The notes under the pieces: model-generated
Seen by the model: the letters and a program-made list of their open reading frames with translations, nothing else
Told to the model about the DNA's origin: nothing
Databases searched by the model: none
NCBI GenBank assembly: GCA_029260825.1
Contig: JAJDCM010000350.1
Span: 1-54,712 of the forward strand
DNA from: Planctomycetota bacterium
Lineage (GTDB): Bacteria > Planctomycetota > JACOTG01 > JAJDCM01
DNA length: 54,712 bases
Direction: 5' to 3'
Program-made: the position numbers and the translations under genes
Shown: positions 1 through 8,538 of the stretch, piece after piece
Layout: the number at the start of each line of letters is the position of its first letter
Numbering within the stretch: position 1 is the stretch's first letter

Positions 1-1592
1 GCAATCACGAGGTGCTAGCCCGGCTTCAAAAGGGAGAGTCGATTCCCCTGAGCGAATTCTACGAAGACTTCGATCCCATCACCCAGCTCGTTGTCCAGGA
101 AGGAGGGCTCTTCCCCTTCTCCAAGTCACTCGCGCGAGGAGAGATTACCCTTCCTCCCGTTGACACAAAAGCACGCCCCATGACCATGGCAGAGAAGATC
201 CTCGCTTCTCATCTCCATTCAACGGGAAAAGATAATAAATCCAATTCTTCGAGTGATTCCTGGGTAAAACCAGGAGACGCGGTCGTGGTAAATGTCGACG
301 GCGGCTACTCCCATGAATTCACAACCGCTCAGGTTCATTACTTCCTGCAGCAAGAATATGGCAACGACTATCGGGTCGCCAACCCGGAGAAATTCGCCGT
401 CTTTGAAGATCACCTCATTTACGCCGACTCCGTCGCCAAGATGAAACCTTTCGTCAACAAGATTGAAACCCTCCGAGAGCTCCAGAGAGAATTTCAAGCT
501 CATACCGGAGTTCAGGATTTCTCCGCAAAAGACGGGGTCTCACCCGGCATCTGCCACGAAGTCGCCCGGGAAGCACTCATCGAACCGGGAGAGTTCATTC
601 AGGCAACAGACAGCCACACCTGCATGGGAGGTGGGAACAACGCTCTTGCCTGGGGCGTCGGGGCGACCGAATACGCAAACCTCATCTCTTCCGGCTTCAC
701 CATGGTGGAAGTACCCGAATCAATTTGCTTTGAGCTCACCGGGGAACTTCCGGAGGGAGTGACCGCAAAAGACGTCATGCTTTACATCCTTTTGCACTTC
801 GCCAAGCCGCAAAAGACCCTCAATCGAATCATGGAATTCACGGGCCCTGGACTGCAAGGCCTCTCGATGGATGAACGCGCAACCCTCGCCAACATGGCCA
901 CCGAATGCTCGGCCCGAGGTGCGGTGGTTGCCGCTGATGAGAAGACCTTCGAGTGGATGGCACAAAAGAGGCCGGGCACCGACATTCAGAAACTAAGAGA
1001 AAAAGCCGTCGCTCCGGACGAAGGAGCTCACTACGACGGCGGTCTCCATACGATCGATCTCTCTTCCATCCAGCCTATGGTTGCCGACCCGGGCGACCCG
1101 GACCGGGGCATTCCATCCGATCCCACCAACGGAGCCTTGATCTCGGAAATCGGACAGGTGCCGATCAACATCGCCTACGGTGGAAGCTGCACCGCGGGAA
1201 AGGCGGACGATCTTGTCTTTTACCATCGCGTCGTCAAGGAAGCGGTAGACGCCGGGCTCACCGTCGCCGACAACGTCAACTTCTACATTCAGTTCGGCTC
1301 AAAAGCAGTCGAAGCGTTTGCCCGAGCGAACAAATTTCACGAGACGTTTGAGCGTGCCGGCGTCGTTCTCATTCAGCCCGGATGCGGCGCCTGCATCGGC
1401 TGTGGCCCGGGTGTTTCCGAAGACACGGAACAGGTCACGGTGAGCGCCATCAATCGAAACTACAAGGGGCGATCCGGTCCAGGTCGACTGTATCTTGCTT
1501 CCCCGCTCAGCGTCGCCGCATCTGCCTTCCGGGGCTACATTTCGGAATACCGCCCCGGAATGTTTGAAAAGTCGCTCGCCGGAAACAAGTAG
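1..1592 (+). CDS. Aconitase / 3-isopropylmalate dehydratase family protein, 5' truncated
   Basis: This is a [4Fe-4S] hydro-lyase of the aconitase superfamily that interconverts a hydroxy-acid pair (isopropylmalate, homocitrate or citrate type); the substrate cannot be fixed from sequence. The reading frame is open to the window edge (codons from position 3), so the GTG at 12 is probably not the start. The catalytic part begins near TMAEKILASH. It carries DSHTCMGGGN (first Fe-S cysteine), a GGSCTAGKADD segment (substrate region) and GCGACIGCGPG (the other two cluster cysteines) near the C-terminus. The roughly 60 residues before it (IPLSEFYEDFDPIT, EGGLFPFSK) resemble the end of a LeuD-type swivel domain, suggesting a fused protein with the swivel first. 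It is followed one base later by a UbiD-family gene, so the two probably form an operon. Cytoplasmic. Confidence 0.85.
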   Translation, partial: NHEVLARLQKGESIPLSEFYEDFDPITQLVVQEGGLFPFSKSLARGEITLPPVDTKARPMTMAEKILASHLHSTGKDNKSNSSSDSWVKPGDAVVVNVDGGYSHEFTTAQVHYFLQQEYGNDYRVANPEKFAVFEDHLIYADSVAKMKPFVNKIETLRELQREFQAHTGVQDFSAKDGVSPGICHEVAREALIEPGEFIQATDSHTCMGGGNNALAWGVGATEYANLISSGFTMVEVPESICFELTGELPEGVTAKDVMLYILLHFAKPQKTLNRIMEFTGPGLQGLSMDERATLANMATECSARGAVVAADEKTFEWMAQKRPGTDIQKLREKAVAPDEGAHYDGGLHTIDLSSIQPMVADPGDPDRGIPSDPTNGALISEIGQVPINIAYGGSCTAGKADDLVFYHRVVKEAVDAGLTVADNVNFYIQFGSKAVEAFARANKFHETFERAGVVLIQPGCGACIGCGPGVSEDTEQVTVSAINRNYKGRSGPGRLYLASPLSVAASAFRGYISEYRPGMFEKSLAGNK

Positions 1593-1593
1593 C

Positions 1594-3432
1594 TTGAACT
1601 ATAAAAGTCTTCGGCACTGCGTGGAGGATCTTGAAAAAAGCGGCCACCTCCTGCGCATCGAGGAAGAAGTCGATCCATACCTGGAAATGGCGGAGATTCA
1701 ACGCCGGGTGTATCAGGCTTCCGGACCGGCCATCTTCTTTTCCCGGGTGAAGCACTCCCCTTTTCCGGCGGTGTCCAATCTGTTTGGCACCGACGCCAGA
1801 TGCAAGTTTCTCTTTCGGAGCACTCTGCGGAGAGTGCAGAAAATCGTTCAGCTGAAAGCGGACCCAAGCTCCTTCTTCCGAGCCCCCGCAACGTTCTTGA
1901 CCCTTCCCTTGGCATCCTTTCCGGCTCTCCCCAAAAGAGCAAGAAGCGGGCCGATCTTTGCCGCCACCACCCAGATCGACCAACTCCCACGAATTCACAG
2001 CTGGCCCGATGACGGCGGCCCCTTCATCACCCTACCCCAGGTCTACACAGAAGACCCGGATCACCCGAGCATTCTTCGATCCAATCTCGGGATGTACCGG
2101 ATTCAGCTCTCCGGGAATCGCTACCAGCCCAACCAAGAAGTCGGACTCCATTACCAGATCCATCGTGGGATTGGCGTCCACCATCAAAAGGCCCTCTCCC
2201 GAGGCGAGCCACTCAAAGTAAGCATCTTCATCGGGGGACCTCCCTCGGCGACCCTCGCCGCTGTCATGCCTCTACCGGAAGGACTTTCCGAACTTCTCTT
2301 CGCCGGCATGCTCGGAGGACGCCGATTTCGCTACTGCCGACGAGACGGCCACGTGATCGCCACCGACGCTGACTTCTGCATCACCGGAACTGTCGATCCG
2401 AACAAGACCTCACCCGAGGGCCCCTTCGGGGATCATCTTGGCTACTACAGCCTCGCCCACGATTTCCCCGTCCTTCGAGTCGAATCCGTGTATCACCGAA
2501 AAGACCCGATCTGGCCCTTCACCGTGGTGGGCCGCCCCCCTCAGGAGGACACGTCTTTCGGAAAGCTCATCCACGACATCACCGCACCACTCGTTCCCAA
2601 AGAGATACCTGGAGTCAAGGCCATCCACGCCGTGGACGCCTCGGGAGTCCATCCCCTATTGCTGGCAATTGGTAGTGAACGATACACTCCCTACGCGGAG
2701 CGAAAACCCCAGGAGATCTTGACTCTCGCCAACGCCATCCTGGGATTTGGCCAGTGCTCCCTTGCCAAGTATCTGTTCATCGTTGCCGGAGAAGACGACC
2801 CTTCCCTCAAAGTTGATGACATCCCGGCCTTTCTCCAGCACGTCCTCTCCAGGGTCGATCTCGAACGAGATCTACATTTCCAGACCCGCACCACGATGGA
2901 TACATTGGATTACTCGGGAACCGGGATCAACCACGGATCCAAGCTCGTGATCGCCGTCGCTGGAGAAAAGAGGAGAAGCCTGGGAACCTCCCTCCCAACA
3001 AACTTCTCGCTCCCGGAGAACTTTCGCAACCCCAAGATTGCTCTTCCGGGGATCCTCATCATCGAGAGGCCTTCTGCCAGCGACAAGGAACAATGCGCCG
3101 ACGACCCGGCGCGTCTCGCCCAATTCCTCGGGGAAAGCCAGAAAGAAAACCTATCTGATTTCCCTTGGGTCGTCCTCGTCAACGACTCTCAGTTCTGCTG
3201 CGAAAGCCTCAACAATTTCCTGTGGGTCACATTCACCCGATCCAATCCCTCCCATGACACCTATGGCATTCATGAATTCTCGGAGAACAAACACTGGGGA
3301 TGCCATGGGTCATTGATCATCGATGCGCGAATCAAATCACATCATGCACCGCCACTGATCGAGGACCCCAAAGTCACGAAACGAGTGGATGAACTGGCAG
3401 AGAAGGGTGGCCCGCTGCACGGAATTTTGTAG
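1594..3432 (+). CDS. UbiD-family prenylated-FMN (de)carboxylase
   Basis: Predicted 612-residue decarboxylase of the UbiD family, which uses prenylated FMN to remove or add carboxyl groups on aromatic or alpha,beta-unsaturated acids. I chose TTG at 1594, one base after the preceding stop, because the protein then begins MNYKSLRHCVEDLEKSGHLL, the standard family N-terminus. The longer open frame upstream only overlaps the aconitase gene. Family motifs seen are NLGMYRIQLSG, GIGVHHQKALSRGEPL and EGPFGDHLGYYS (cofactor and catalytic Glu region). The length matches the roughly 500-610-residue family. No UbiX-type flavin prenyltransferase is nearby. Coupling to a hydro-lyase suggests successive steps on an organic acid, but the substrate is unknown. 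It could be UbiD itself or a catabolic paralogue. Confidence 0.88.
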   Translation: MNYKSLRHCVEDLEKSGHLLRIEEEVDPYLEMAEIQRRVYQASGPAIFFSRVKHSPFPAVSNLFGTDARCKFLFRSTLRRVQKIVQLKADPSSFFRAPATFLTLPLASFPALPKRARSGPIFAATTQIDQLPRIHSWPDDGGPFITLPQVYTEDPDHPSILRSNLGMYRIQLSGNRYQPNQEVGLHYQIHRGIGVHHQKALSRGEPLKVSIFIGGPPSATLAAVMPLPEGLSELLFAGMLGGRRFRYCRRDGHVIATDADFCITGTVDPNKTSPEGPFGDHLGYYSLAHDFPVLRVESVYHRKDPIWPFTVVGRPPQEDTSFGKLIHDITAPLVPKEIPGVKAIHAVDASGVHPLLLAIGSERYTPYAERKPQEILTLANAILGFGQCSLAKYLFIVAGEDDPSLKVDDIPAFLQHVLSRVDLERDLHFQTRTTMDTLDYSGTGINHGSKLVIAVAGEKRRSLGTSLPTNFSLPENFRNPKIALPGILIIERPSASDKEQCADDPARLAQFLGESQKENLSDFPWVVLVNDSQFCCESLNNFLWVTFTRSNPSHDTYGIHEFSENKHWGCHGSLIIDARIKSHHAPPLIEDPKVTKRVDELAEKGGPLHGIL

Positions 3433-3449
3433 TCCAGCAAGACCGAAAA

Positions 3450-3483
3450 AAAAGGCCGGAATCCCAAGAGATCCCGGCCTTTT
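3450..3483. terminator. Bidirectional intrinsic terminator
   Basis: A perfect 10-bp stem AAAAGGCCGG / CCGGCCTTTT with a 14-nt loop lies between the convergent UbiD gene (end 3432) and the porin gene (end 3516). A-rich and T-rich flanks on the two sides let it act on either strand. Confidence 0.8.
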
Positions 3484-3515
3484 GTAACGTCAAGATTCCG
3501 AAAGTAACTCGATCT

Positions 3516-4982
3516 TCAGAGACCCAGAATCAGATTCAAATAGATCCGGTCGGACGGGTCTTTGGAATCGAATCGATTCCGGACGTAGCCACCCGGAAAG
3601 AAATGGGCCCACGCGAACTGCGCCGAAACATTTTCGGTCAACTGCATGTTGAGGAACAAGTCCAGCTCCTGGCCAATGACATTCGATCCACCAGAAGACG
3701 CATCCGGACGGAATTCCGACGGCGCGGTTTGATCTTTCGTTCGATGAGCATAGAAAAGATATCCACCCACTCCAGCCCGAGCCCCTTCGCACACTTCGAT
3801 CGAGCCCTTGGCCGTGATGATGTGGGCATTGCTGGCCGTAATTCGATCCGAAAGACCGTACCGGGGATGCCGGTCCTGAAAAATCGGATTGAATGTATTA
3901 TCCGCCGAATCATCCGGGTTCTGGTCACCGGTCGCCAGGGTGTATCCAAGCTCGATTTCCGGGTCGATCGCCGAATCTTCAAACCCGATCAGCACGTTGT
4001 TTTCCCAGCCAAACGCCTTGATGTTGTGATCCATGGGGCCATGGTCGCCAAACTGCCAGGCAAGCTCGGAATTGAACGAGAAGGGGCCGGCCTCCGCGAA
4101 AACACGACCGCCGATGGTATGGCGCTTGTCTTCGACTCCGCTACTTCCCCGAGCCGCACCCGAACGTCGATCATGAACATTCAGCCAGTAAAGATCAAAA
4201 CCGGAATCACCTTCGTCGTTAGCGAAGGTCGAATAGATTCCTGCGAACGAGACATCTTCATTGTTCGGGTTCGTCTGGTCATTCTCGATCAACTTTCCCC
4301 ACCACGCGTCGATCGTCAAGTTGCCGGTCTGCATGGTTCCCTTGACAACATCATGAGACAGTCCGGCGCCAAAGTCTGAATCGCCGAGGAGAAACTCGGT
4401 TCCATAGACCAGCTCTTGTCGACCAATTTTGAAGCCCAGCCCACTTCCGTTGACATCTCGAGCTTCGAAGTAGCCCTGGTAAACCTTGATATCATCATCG
4501 TCGGTTAGATCCAGATTTAAAAACTTCGAGTCGTCGCCCCAGATACTGTTGTTCTGAAGCTCAAGAAATAGTCCGGTATTACCGGCGAGCTCGGCACCGA
4601 TACCGATCGTGAAGCGGTTCGTGATGAAGTCGTTGTCATCGTCAAAGCTGTCGTCAAAATCGCGAGAGTTCTCGAGATACTCTCCTCGCATTCTCGCGCT
4701 AAGGCTGAAGTAGACTCGCTTGACGACGTCCTTTAACGCACGCCCATCTTCAGTGAAAAGAAACTCGTCATCCTCATCATGATGGCCTTCACCGCCTTCA
4801 TCCTCTTCGTGGTCAGATGGACTCACTGAACTCGAGCCGGAGCTCGACTCAGGGGGCGCTGCTTGCCCTTGCGCCTCCGCAGCCAGGACAAAGCTCAGGC
4901 CAACTGCGCCCACGAAAGCCACAAGCAGTGGCACCCGTTTCCACCAGCTGTCGCTACATGTAGTTGCTTGCCGTCGATCCAT
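3516..4982 (-). CDS. Alginate-export-like outer-membrane porin
   Basis: 488-residue secreted protein. The N-terminus is basic and then hydrophobic (VPLLVAFVGAVGLSFVLAAEAQGQ), a signal peptide with cleavage near residue 37-40. A mature N-terminal stretch is Asp/Glu/His-rich (HEEDEGGEGHHDEDDEF). The rest has alternating beta-strand character with motifs common in the alginate-export (AlgE-like) porin family: FKIGRQELVYGTEFLLGD, NLTIDAWWGKL, and a C-terminal strand ending RIYLNLILGL. It probably forms a beta-barrel channel in the outer membrane for anionic sugars or other small solutes. Start ATG at 4982 is preceded by a GGGAGGGAG ribosome binding site. It is divergent from the AbgT gene. The family assignment is fair; the actual substrate is unknown. 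Confidence 0.72.
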   Translation of the reverse strand: MDRRQATTCSDSWWKRVPLLVAFVGAVGLSFVLAAEAQGQAAPPESSSGSSSVSPSDHEEDEGGEGHHDEDDEFLFTEDGRALKDVVKRVYFSLSARMRGEYLENSRDFDDSFDDDNDFITNRFTIGIGAELAGNTGLFLELQNNSIWGDDSKFLNLDLTDDDDIKVYQGYFEARDVNGSGLGFKIGRQELVYGTEFLLGDSDFGAGLSHDVVKGTMQTGNLTIDAWWGKLIENDQTNPNNEDVSFAGIYSTFANDEGDSGFDLYWLNVHDRRSGAARGSSGVEDKRHTIGGRVFAEAGPFSFNSELAWQFGDHGPMDHNIKAFGWENNVLIGFEDSAIDPEIELGYTLATGDQNPDDSADNTFNPIFQDRHPRYGLSDRITASNAHIITAKGSIEVCEGARAGVGGYLFYAHRTKDQTAPSEFRPDASSGGSNVIGQELDLFLNMQLTENVSAQFAWAHFFPGGYVRNRFDSKDPSDRIYLNLILGL

Positions 4983-5050
4983 ACTGTGCTCTCCCTCCCT
5001 GATCCGCCTATCAAATCAACGTCACACGGAACTTGCTACACGTCTTGCTA

Positions 5051-5099
5051 TTGACAACAGGAAGCTCTATCTTTCGAATACTCAAGATCAAGTCTTGAT
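5051..5099 (+). promoter_or_regulatory. Candidate promoter and operator palindrome upstream of the AbgT gene
   Basis: TTGACA at 5051-5056 could be a -35 box, with weak -10 candidates (TCGAAT/CGAATA) 17-18 nt downstream. A perfect 13-bp palindrome with a single-base centre, ATCAAGTCTTGAT, lies at 5087-5099, just past the putative transcription start. It is a plausible repressor site between the divergent porin and transporter genes. Confidence 0.35.
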
Positions 5100-5240
5100 T
5101 TCCCCCCTTCTTTTAGTCACACAGTTGGGACACGGCGATAATGATGCGAAAATCCTGAAGTCAAGCTAGTGGCAAGGCGCGGCAATACCACCACACCTTG
5201 TAGACCCGGACATCCAGAAGGCGAATATATAAGGCTTATT

Positions 5241-6818
5241 ATGAACACAACGTCCGTCCAAAAACGAAGGCTCACTGACCGGTTGCTAAACGGAATTGAA
5301 ACCGTTGGCAACAAACTTCCCGACCCGGCTGTCCTCTTTGTCCTCGCTTTGGTCATGACCTGGATCGCTTCTGCCCTCATGTCCGGAACCGAGTTCGATG
5401 GACCCAAATCCGGCGACGTGCTCACCATCAAGAACCAGCTCACCGCTGACTCGTTCGCCCAGTTCCTCTCCAATATGGTGACGACCTTCACGAGCTTCCA
5501 TCCCCTGGGAGTCGTCCTGGTCGCTCTTCTTGGCGTGGGGGTGGCCGAGCATGCCGGTTTCATCAACGCTACATTAAAAGGGATGCTCCGGTTTACTCCC
5601 CGAATGCTGATCACTCCAGCCGTCATCCTGGTCGCCATCACCAGTCATTCAGCCGCCGACGCAGGATACGTACTGGTCATTCCCTTGGGTGGCATCATCT
5701 TTCACGCAGCCGGCCGACACCCTCTGGCAGGAATCGCCGCCGCGTTTGCAGGAGTCAGCGGCGGATTCAGCGCAAACTTCGTTCCGTCGGCCCTGGATCC
5801 ATTGCTTCAAGGATTCACTCAATCAGCCGCGCAGCTCATCGATGCGGACATCGATGTAAACCCTCTTTGTAACTACTTCTTCACCAGCTGCTCCTGCCTC
5901 CTGATCGTCGGCATTGGATGGTTCCTCACCGACTGCATCGTCGAACCACGACTGAAGAACACGGAAATTGACGGAGATGAAGAGGGAGATTCCGCCGAGC
6001 GGGAAAACCAGAACCTCACGACCCGCGAAGGAAAAGCAGTCCTCCTCGCACTGGGTGCCATGCTGGTCAGCCTACTCCTCGTTGGTCTGGCAAGCCTGCC
6101 GGCAAACTCGGCCTTTCGCCCTCTCCTCCCGGATGGAACAAGAGGAAGTTTGACCGACCGCGGATCTCCTCTCATGGCATCCATCGTCCCCTTGATCTTT
6201 CTCCTCTTCCTCATTCCCGGGATCGTCTATGGCTACGCATCCGGCACGTTCAAGAATCATCGAGACATCATCAAGGGCATGTCCCAGTCGATGAGTACCA
6301 TGGGTTACTACCTGGTCATGGCGTTCTTCGCGGCTCTCTTCATCAAGGCGTTCAAAGATTCAAACTTCGGTTCTTTCCTCGCCGTGAAAGGGGCCACCTT
6401 CCTGAAAGAGCTCGGCCTGGGAGGATCGGTGACAATCGTTGGAATCGTCTTCCTCACCGCGTTCGTGAATCTACTCGTGGGCTCCGCATCCGCGAAGTGG
6501 GCGCTCCTTGGCCCGATCCTGGTTCCCATGCTGATGCAACTTGGCTATTCTCCCGAGCTGACTCAAGCCGCATACCGGGTCGGGGATTCCTGCACCAACA
6601 TTATTACCCCACTCATGCCCTACTTCCCGCTCGTGGTCGTTTTCTGCCAGCGCTACGTCAAGGGATCGGGCATCGGCACATTGACCTCTTTGATGCTTCC
6701 CTACTCCATCACCTTCCTTCTGGTCTGGAGCATCTTCCTGATCATCTACTGGAAGGTCCTTGGGCTACCTCTTGGTGTCAACGCAACCTATGTCTATGAG
6801 GCGGGAGTCGCCGGATAG
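5241..6818 (+). CDS. AbgT-family transporter
   Basis: Inner-membrane transporter of the AbgT family (p-aminobenzoyl-glutamate uptake or antimetabolite efflux), 525 residues from ATG 5241 (MNTTSVQKRRLTDRLLNG). The frame extends 24 codons upstream, but those residues are not family-like. Typical AbgT features are IETVGNKLPDPAVLFVLAL at the first membrane segment, SHSAADAGYVLVIPLGGIIFHAAGRHPLAG, SGGFSANFVPSALDPLLQGFTQSAA, and MPYFPLVVVFCQRY near the end. There are about a dozen hydrophobic segments, with a charged cytosolic loop (EIDGDEEGDSAERENQN) in the middle. No AbgA/AbgB peptidase is nearby, so the substrate is unresolved. It converges with the RdgC-like gene with only 8 nt between stops. 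Confidence 0.9.
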   Translation: MNTTSVQKRRLTDRLLNGIETVGNKLPDPAVLFVLALVMTWIASALMSGTEFDGPKSGDVLTIKNQLTADSFAQFLSNMVTTFTSFHPLGVVLVALLGVGVAEHAGFINATLKGMLRFTPRMLITPAVILVAITSHSAADAGYVLVIPLGGIIFHAAGRHPLAGIAAAFAGVSGGFSANFVPSALDPLLQGFTQSAAQLIDADIDVNPLCNYFFTSCSCLLIVGIGWFLTDCIVEPRLKNTEIDGDEEGDSAERENQNLTTREGKAVLLALGAMLVSLLLVGLASLPANSAFRPLLPDGTRGSLTDRGSPLMASIVPLIFLLFLIPGIVYGYASGTFKNHRDIIKGMSQSMSTMGYYLVMAFFAALFIKAFKDSNFGSFLAVKGATFLKELGLGGSVTIVGIVFLTAFVNLLVGSASAKWALLGPILVPMLMQLGYSPELTQAAYRVGDSCTNIITPLMPYFPLVVVFCQRYVKGSGIGTLTSLMLPYSITFLLVWSIFLIIYWKVLGLPLGVNATYVYEAGVAG

Positions 6819-6826
6819 CAAATCGA

Positions 6827-8266
6827 TCACGACGGGGACGAACCGTCGACGAAGGAGTCAACCGGCATCTGAGGCTTGGCTTCTTCGTCGTCTCCCGGGC
6901 CCTTGAGCTCGCCGGCTCCCTCGAGCTCGTCGATCTCCTCCAGCTGAGAGGCCTCCTCTACCTGGGCGGCTTCTTCAAGAGCATCGGAATCCAAAGAGTC
7001 TTCGGTGTTGTCGTCGTCAACCATGTCGGATGACGGCCTGTTTGCCACGGAACGACTCGAGCCACCGGCGGAATCATCCGGATCCACGATCACCATCCGA
7101 GGAGCGTCTGCTCCCACCGCCAGCCACTCCCGAATGGTTGTCGAACGCTCCTCCCAGTCCGCGCGGAGACGCTCGGCAAGAAAAGCCTCGTACATCAAAT
7201 CCAGAGTTTCAGTCAGATGTCTGAGCTGATTGATCCGGTCTTCATAGCGAGCCTGGATGGACTCACTCTCAAGGCGAGGAGGGAGAGCCGAAGAAACCCC
7301 GAGTGTCTCGGCCTTCAAGGTGAGCTCATACCTCTCGTCATGGCGGACAAGAGCAAGACCCGCTTTGCGGGGAAACTTCCCGAGGCCAAGAGCCTTCTTG
7401 GCTTCTGGCAGTCGGGACGGCATGTCACTCGAAAATGTGTCCTTCCCGGTCTCGCCAATCGGGCATTCCAGCGCTAGCGAGCGTGCGATCATGCAAGAGA
7501 GTTCGGTCTCATCCGAAAGGGTGATCACGTCCCCTTCCTGATCAAGAGTCCACCAGAGCCAGAGAAAAAACTCATTCCCCAGGAAATCGTTGGAGCCGGA
7601 GAAGTCCTGAAGCCAGTTGACCTCGATCTTCTTTCGGGGCCCGGCATAGGTCCAGGCATCCAGATCGTCGAGGCTCCGTGTATTTTCGAGGCGCTCTGCG
7701 ATCAACTGAGCCGATCCACCTGCGGTCAACAAACTGAGATCGACCCCGAAGGCCTGACGAAAGAGAGGTCGGAAGATATCGTGGACCGAGGAACTTGAAG
7801 CTCCGAGATAAAGGAGACCTGTCTGGCAATCCCACAGGACGGGATACTCCTTCATCCTGCGATATTGACCGGATTGAGCCTCACTGCGACACCGCTCTTT
7901 TGCCAGCTCCTTGGCCTGCCGACGCTGCTGCCGACTCGGGTAGCCGCTCGGATTATCTGCCGTCATAACCTCAAGCTCGATAGCGGTGTACGCTCGAACC
8001 AGGTCAGCCGGGACCTTGTTCGTGTCGATCCGCACCGAGAAGCAGAGGCAATCGTGGATGATGTTCTTTTCGGGCTTGAACTCGAGATCGAGAATATGGT
8101 CGCCCGCCAGAAAACCAATGTCGACTCCCTCTCCGGCAATCCCCGACCAGCGGCCGATTCCGAAGTTAGAGAGCTTTTCGACGTGCTCATCGGTAAAAGA
8201 AACAGGTGCTTCGCCGACCTTTACGGTGAAACGCTCAAAGCTCATTCGTCCAGATAGGAATCCCAT
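6827..8266 (-). CDS. RdgC-like recombination-associated protein
   Basis: 479 residues from ATG 8266 (MGFLSGRMSFERFTV), preceded by a GAGGGCGGGGG purine stretch; 22 upstream in-frame codons look non-coding. The N-terminal 300 residues resemble RdgC, a ring-shaped DNA-binding protein that modulates RecA. Supporting segments are the repeated FxV strands, a basic helix YPSRQQRRQAKELAKERC, and LWDCQTGLLYLGASSSSVHDIFRPLFRQAFG. E. coli RdgC is only about 300 residues, so this one is much longer. From about residue 390 it has an extra Ser/Asp/Glu-rich tail (EEAAQVEEASQLEEIDELEG) that is probably disordered. The similarity is by pattern memory, not alignment. The acidic tail could recruit partners as SSB tails do, which is an inference. 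Confidence 0.6.
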   Translation of the reverse strand: MGFLSGRMSFERFTVKVGEAPVSFTDEHVEKLSNFGIGRWSGIAGEGVDIGFLAGDHILDLEFKPEKNIIHDCLCFSVRIDTNKVPADLVRAYTAIELEVMTADNPSGYPSRQQRRQAKELAKERCRSEAQSGQYRRMKEYPVLWDCQTGLLYLGASSSSVHDIFRPLFRQAFGVDLSLLTAGGSAQLIAERLENTRSLDDLDAWTYAGPRKKIEVNWLQDFSGSNDFLGNEFFLWLWWTLDQEGDVITLSDETELSCMIARSLALECPIGETGKDTFSSDMPSRLPEAKKALGLGKFPRKAGLALVRHDERYELTLKAETLGVSSALPPRLESESIQARYEDRINQLRHLTETLDLMYEAFLAERLRADWEERSTTIREWLAVGADAPRMVIVDPDDSAGGSSRSVANRPSSDMVDDDNTEDSLDSDALEEAAQVEEASQLEEIDELEGAGELKGPGDDEEAKPQMPVDSFVDGSSPS

Positions 8267-8510
8267 GGTACCCCCGCCCTCGGTAACCGCAGAAATGCAA
8301 CCGCTGAAGTGCAGCTGCGGAAATGCCTTCATATCAGCTCAAGAATCTCGAGCCGCGAGCACGATCCGTTGTCGGCTCCTTTTCGCCGAACGGTGTCGCC
8401 TCGACCCCATACCCATCTTGGACCATGACGTGGGGGGCTAGCAAATGCTATTTCCCACGCCGTGCAGTAAGTCACACTCAGAACACGGTTAAACCCACCT
8501 GCCAACCTGT

Positions 8511-8516
8511 TAGAAT
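8511..8516 (+). promoter_or_regulatory. Candidate -10 box upstream of the EgtB/SenA-like gene
   Basis: TAGAAT (5 of 6 matches to TATAAT) lies 22 nt before the start codon at 8539. No good -35 box is visible at 16-18 nt spacing. Gene 8539 is divergent from the RdgC-like gene, and the 272-nt gap must hold both promoters. Weak. Confidence 0.3.
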
Positions 8517-8538
8517 CCTTGCCAGAGGAACAGGACGA

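Noticed and set aside
3603-4379. 258-residue plus-strand open frame inside the porin gene
   Set aside because: Antisense to a gene with a signal peptide, a ribosome binding site and a terminator; no domain seen.
5117-5641. 174-residue minus-strand frame upstream of and overlapping the AbgT start
   Set aside because: Antisense to the conserved AbgT N-terminus; Arg/Thr/Ser-rich without domain features.
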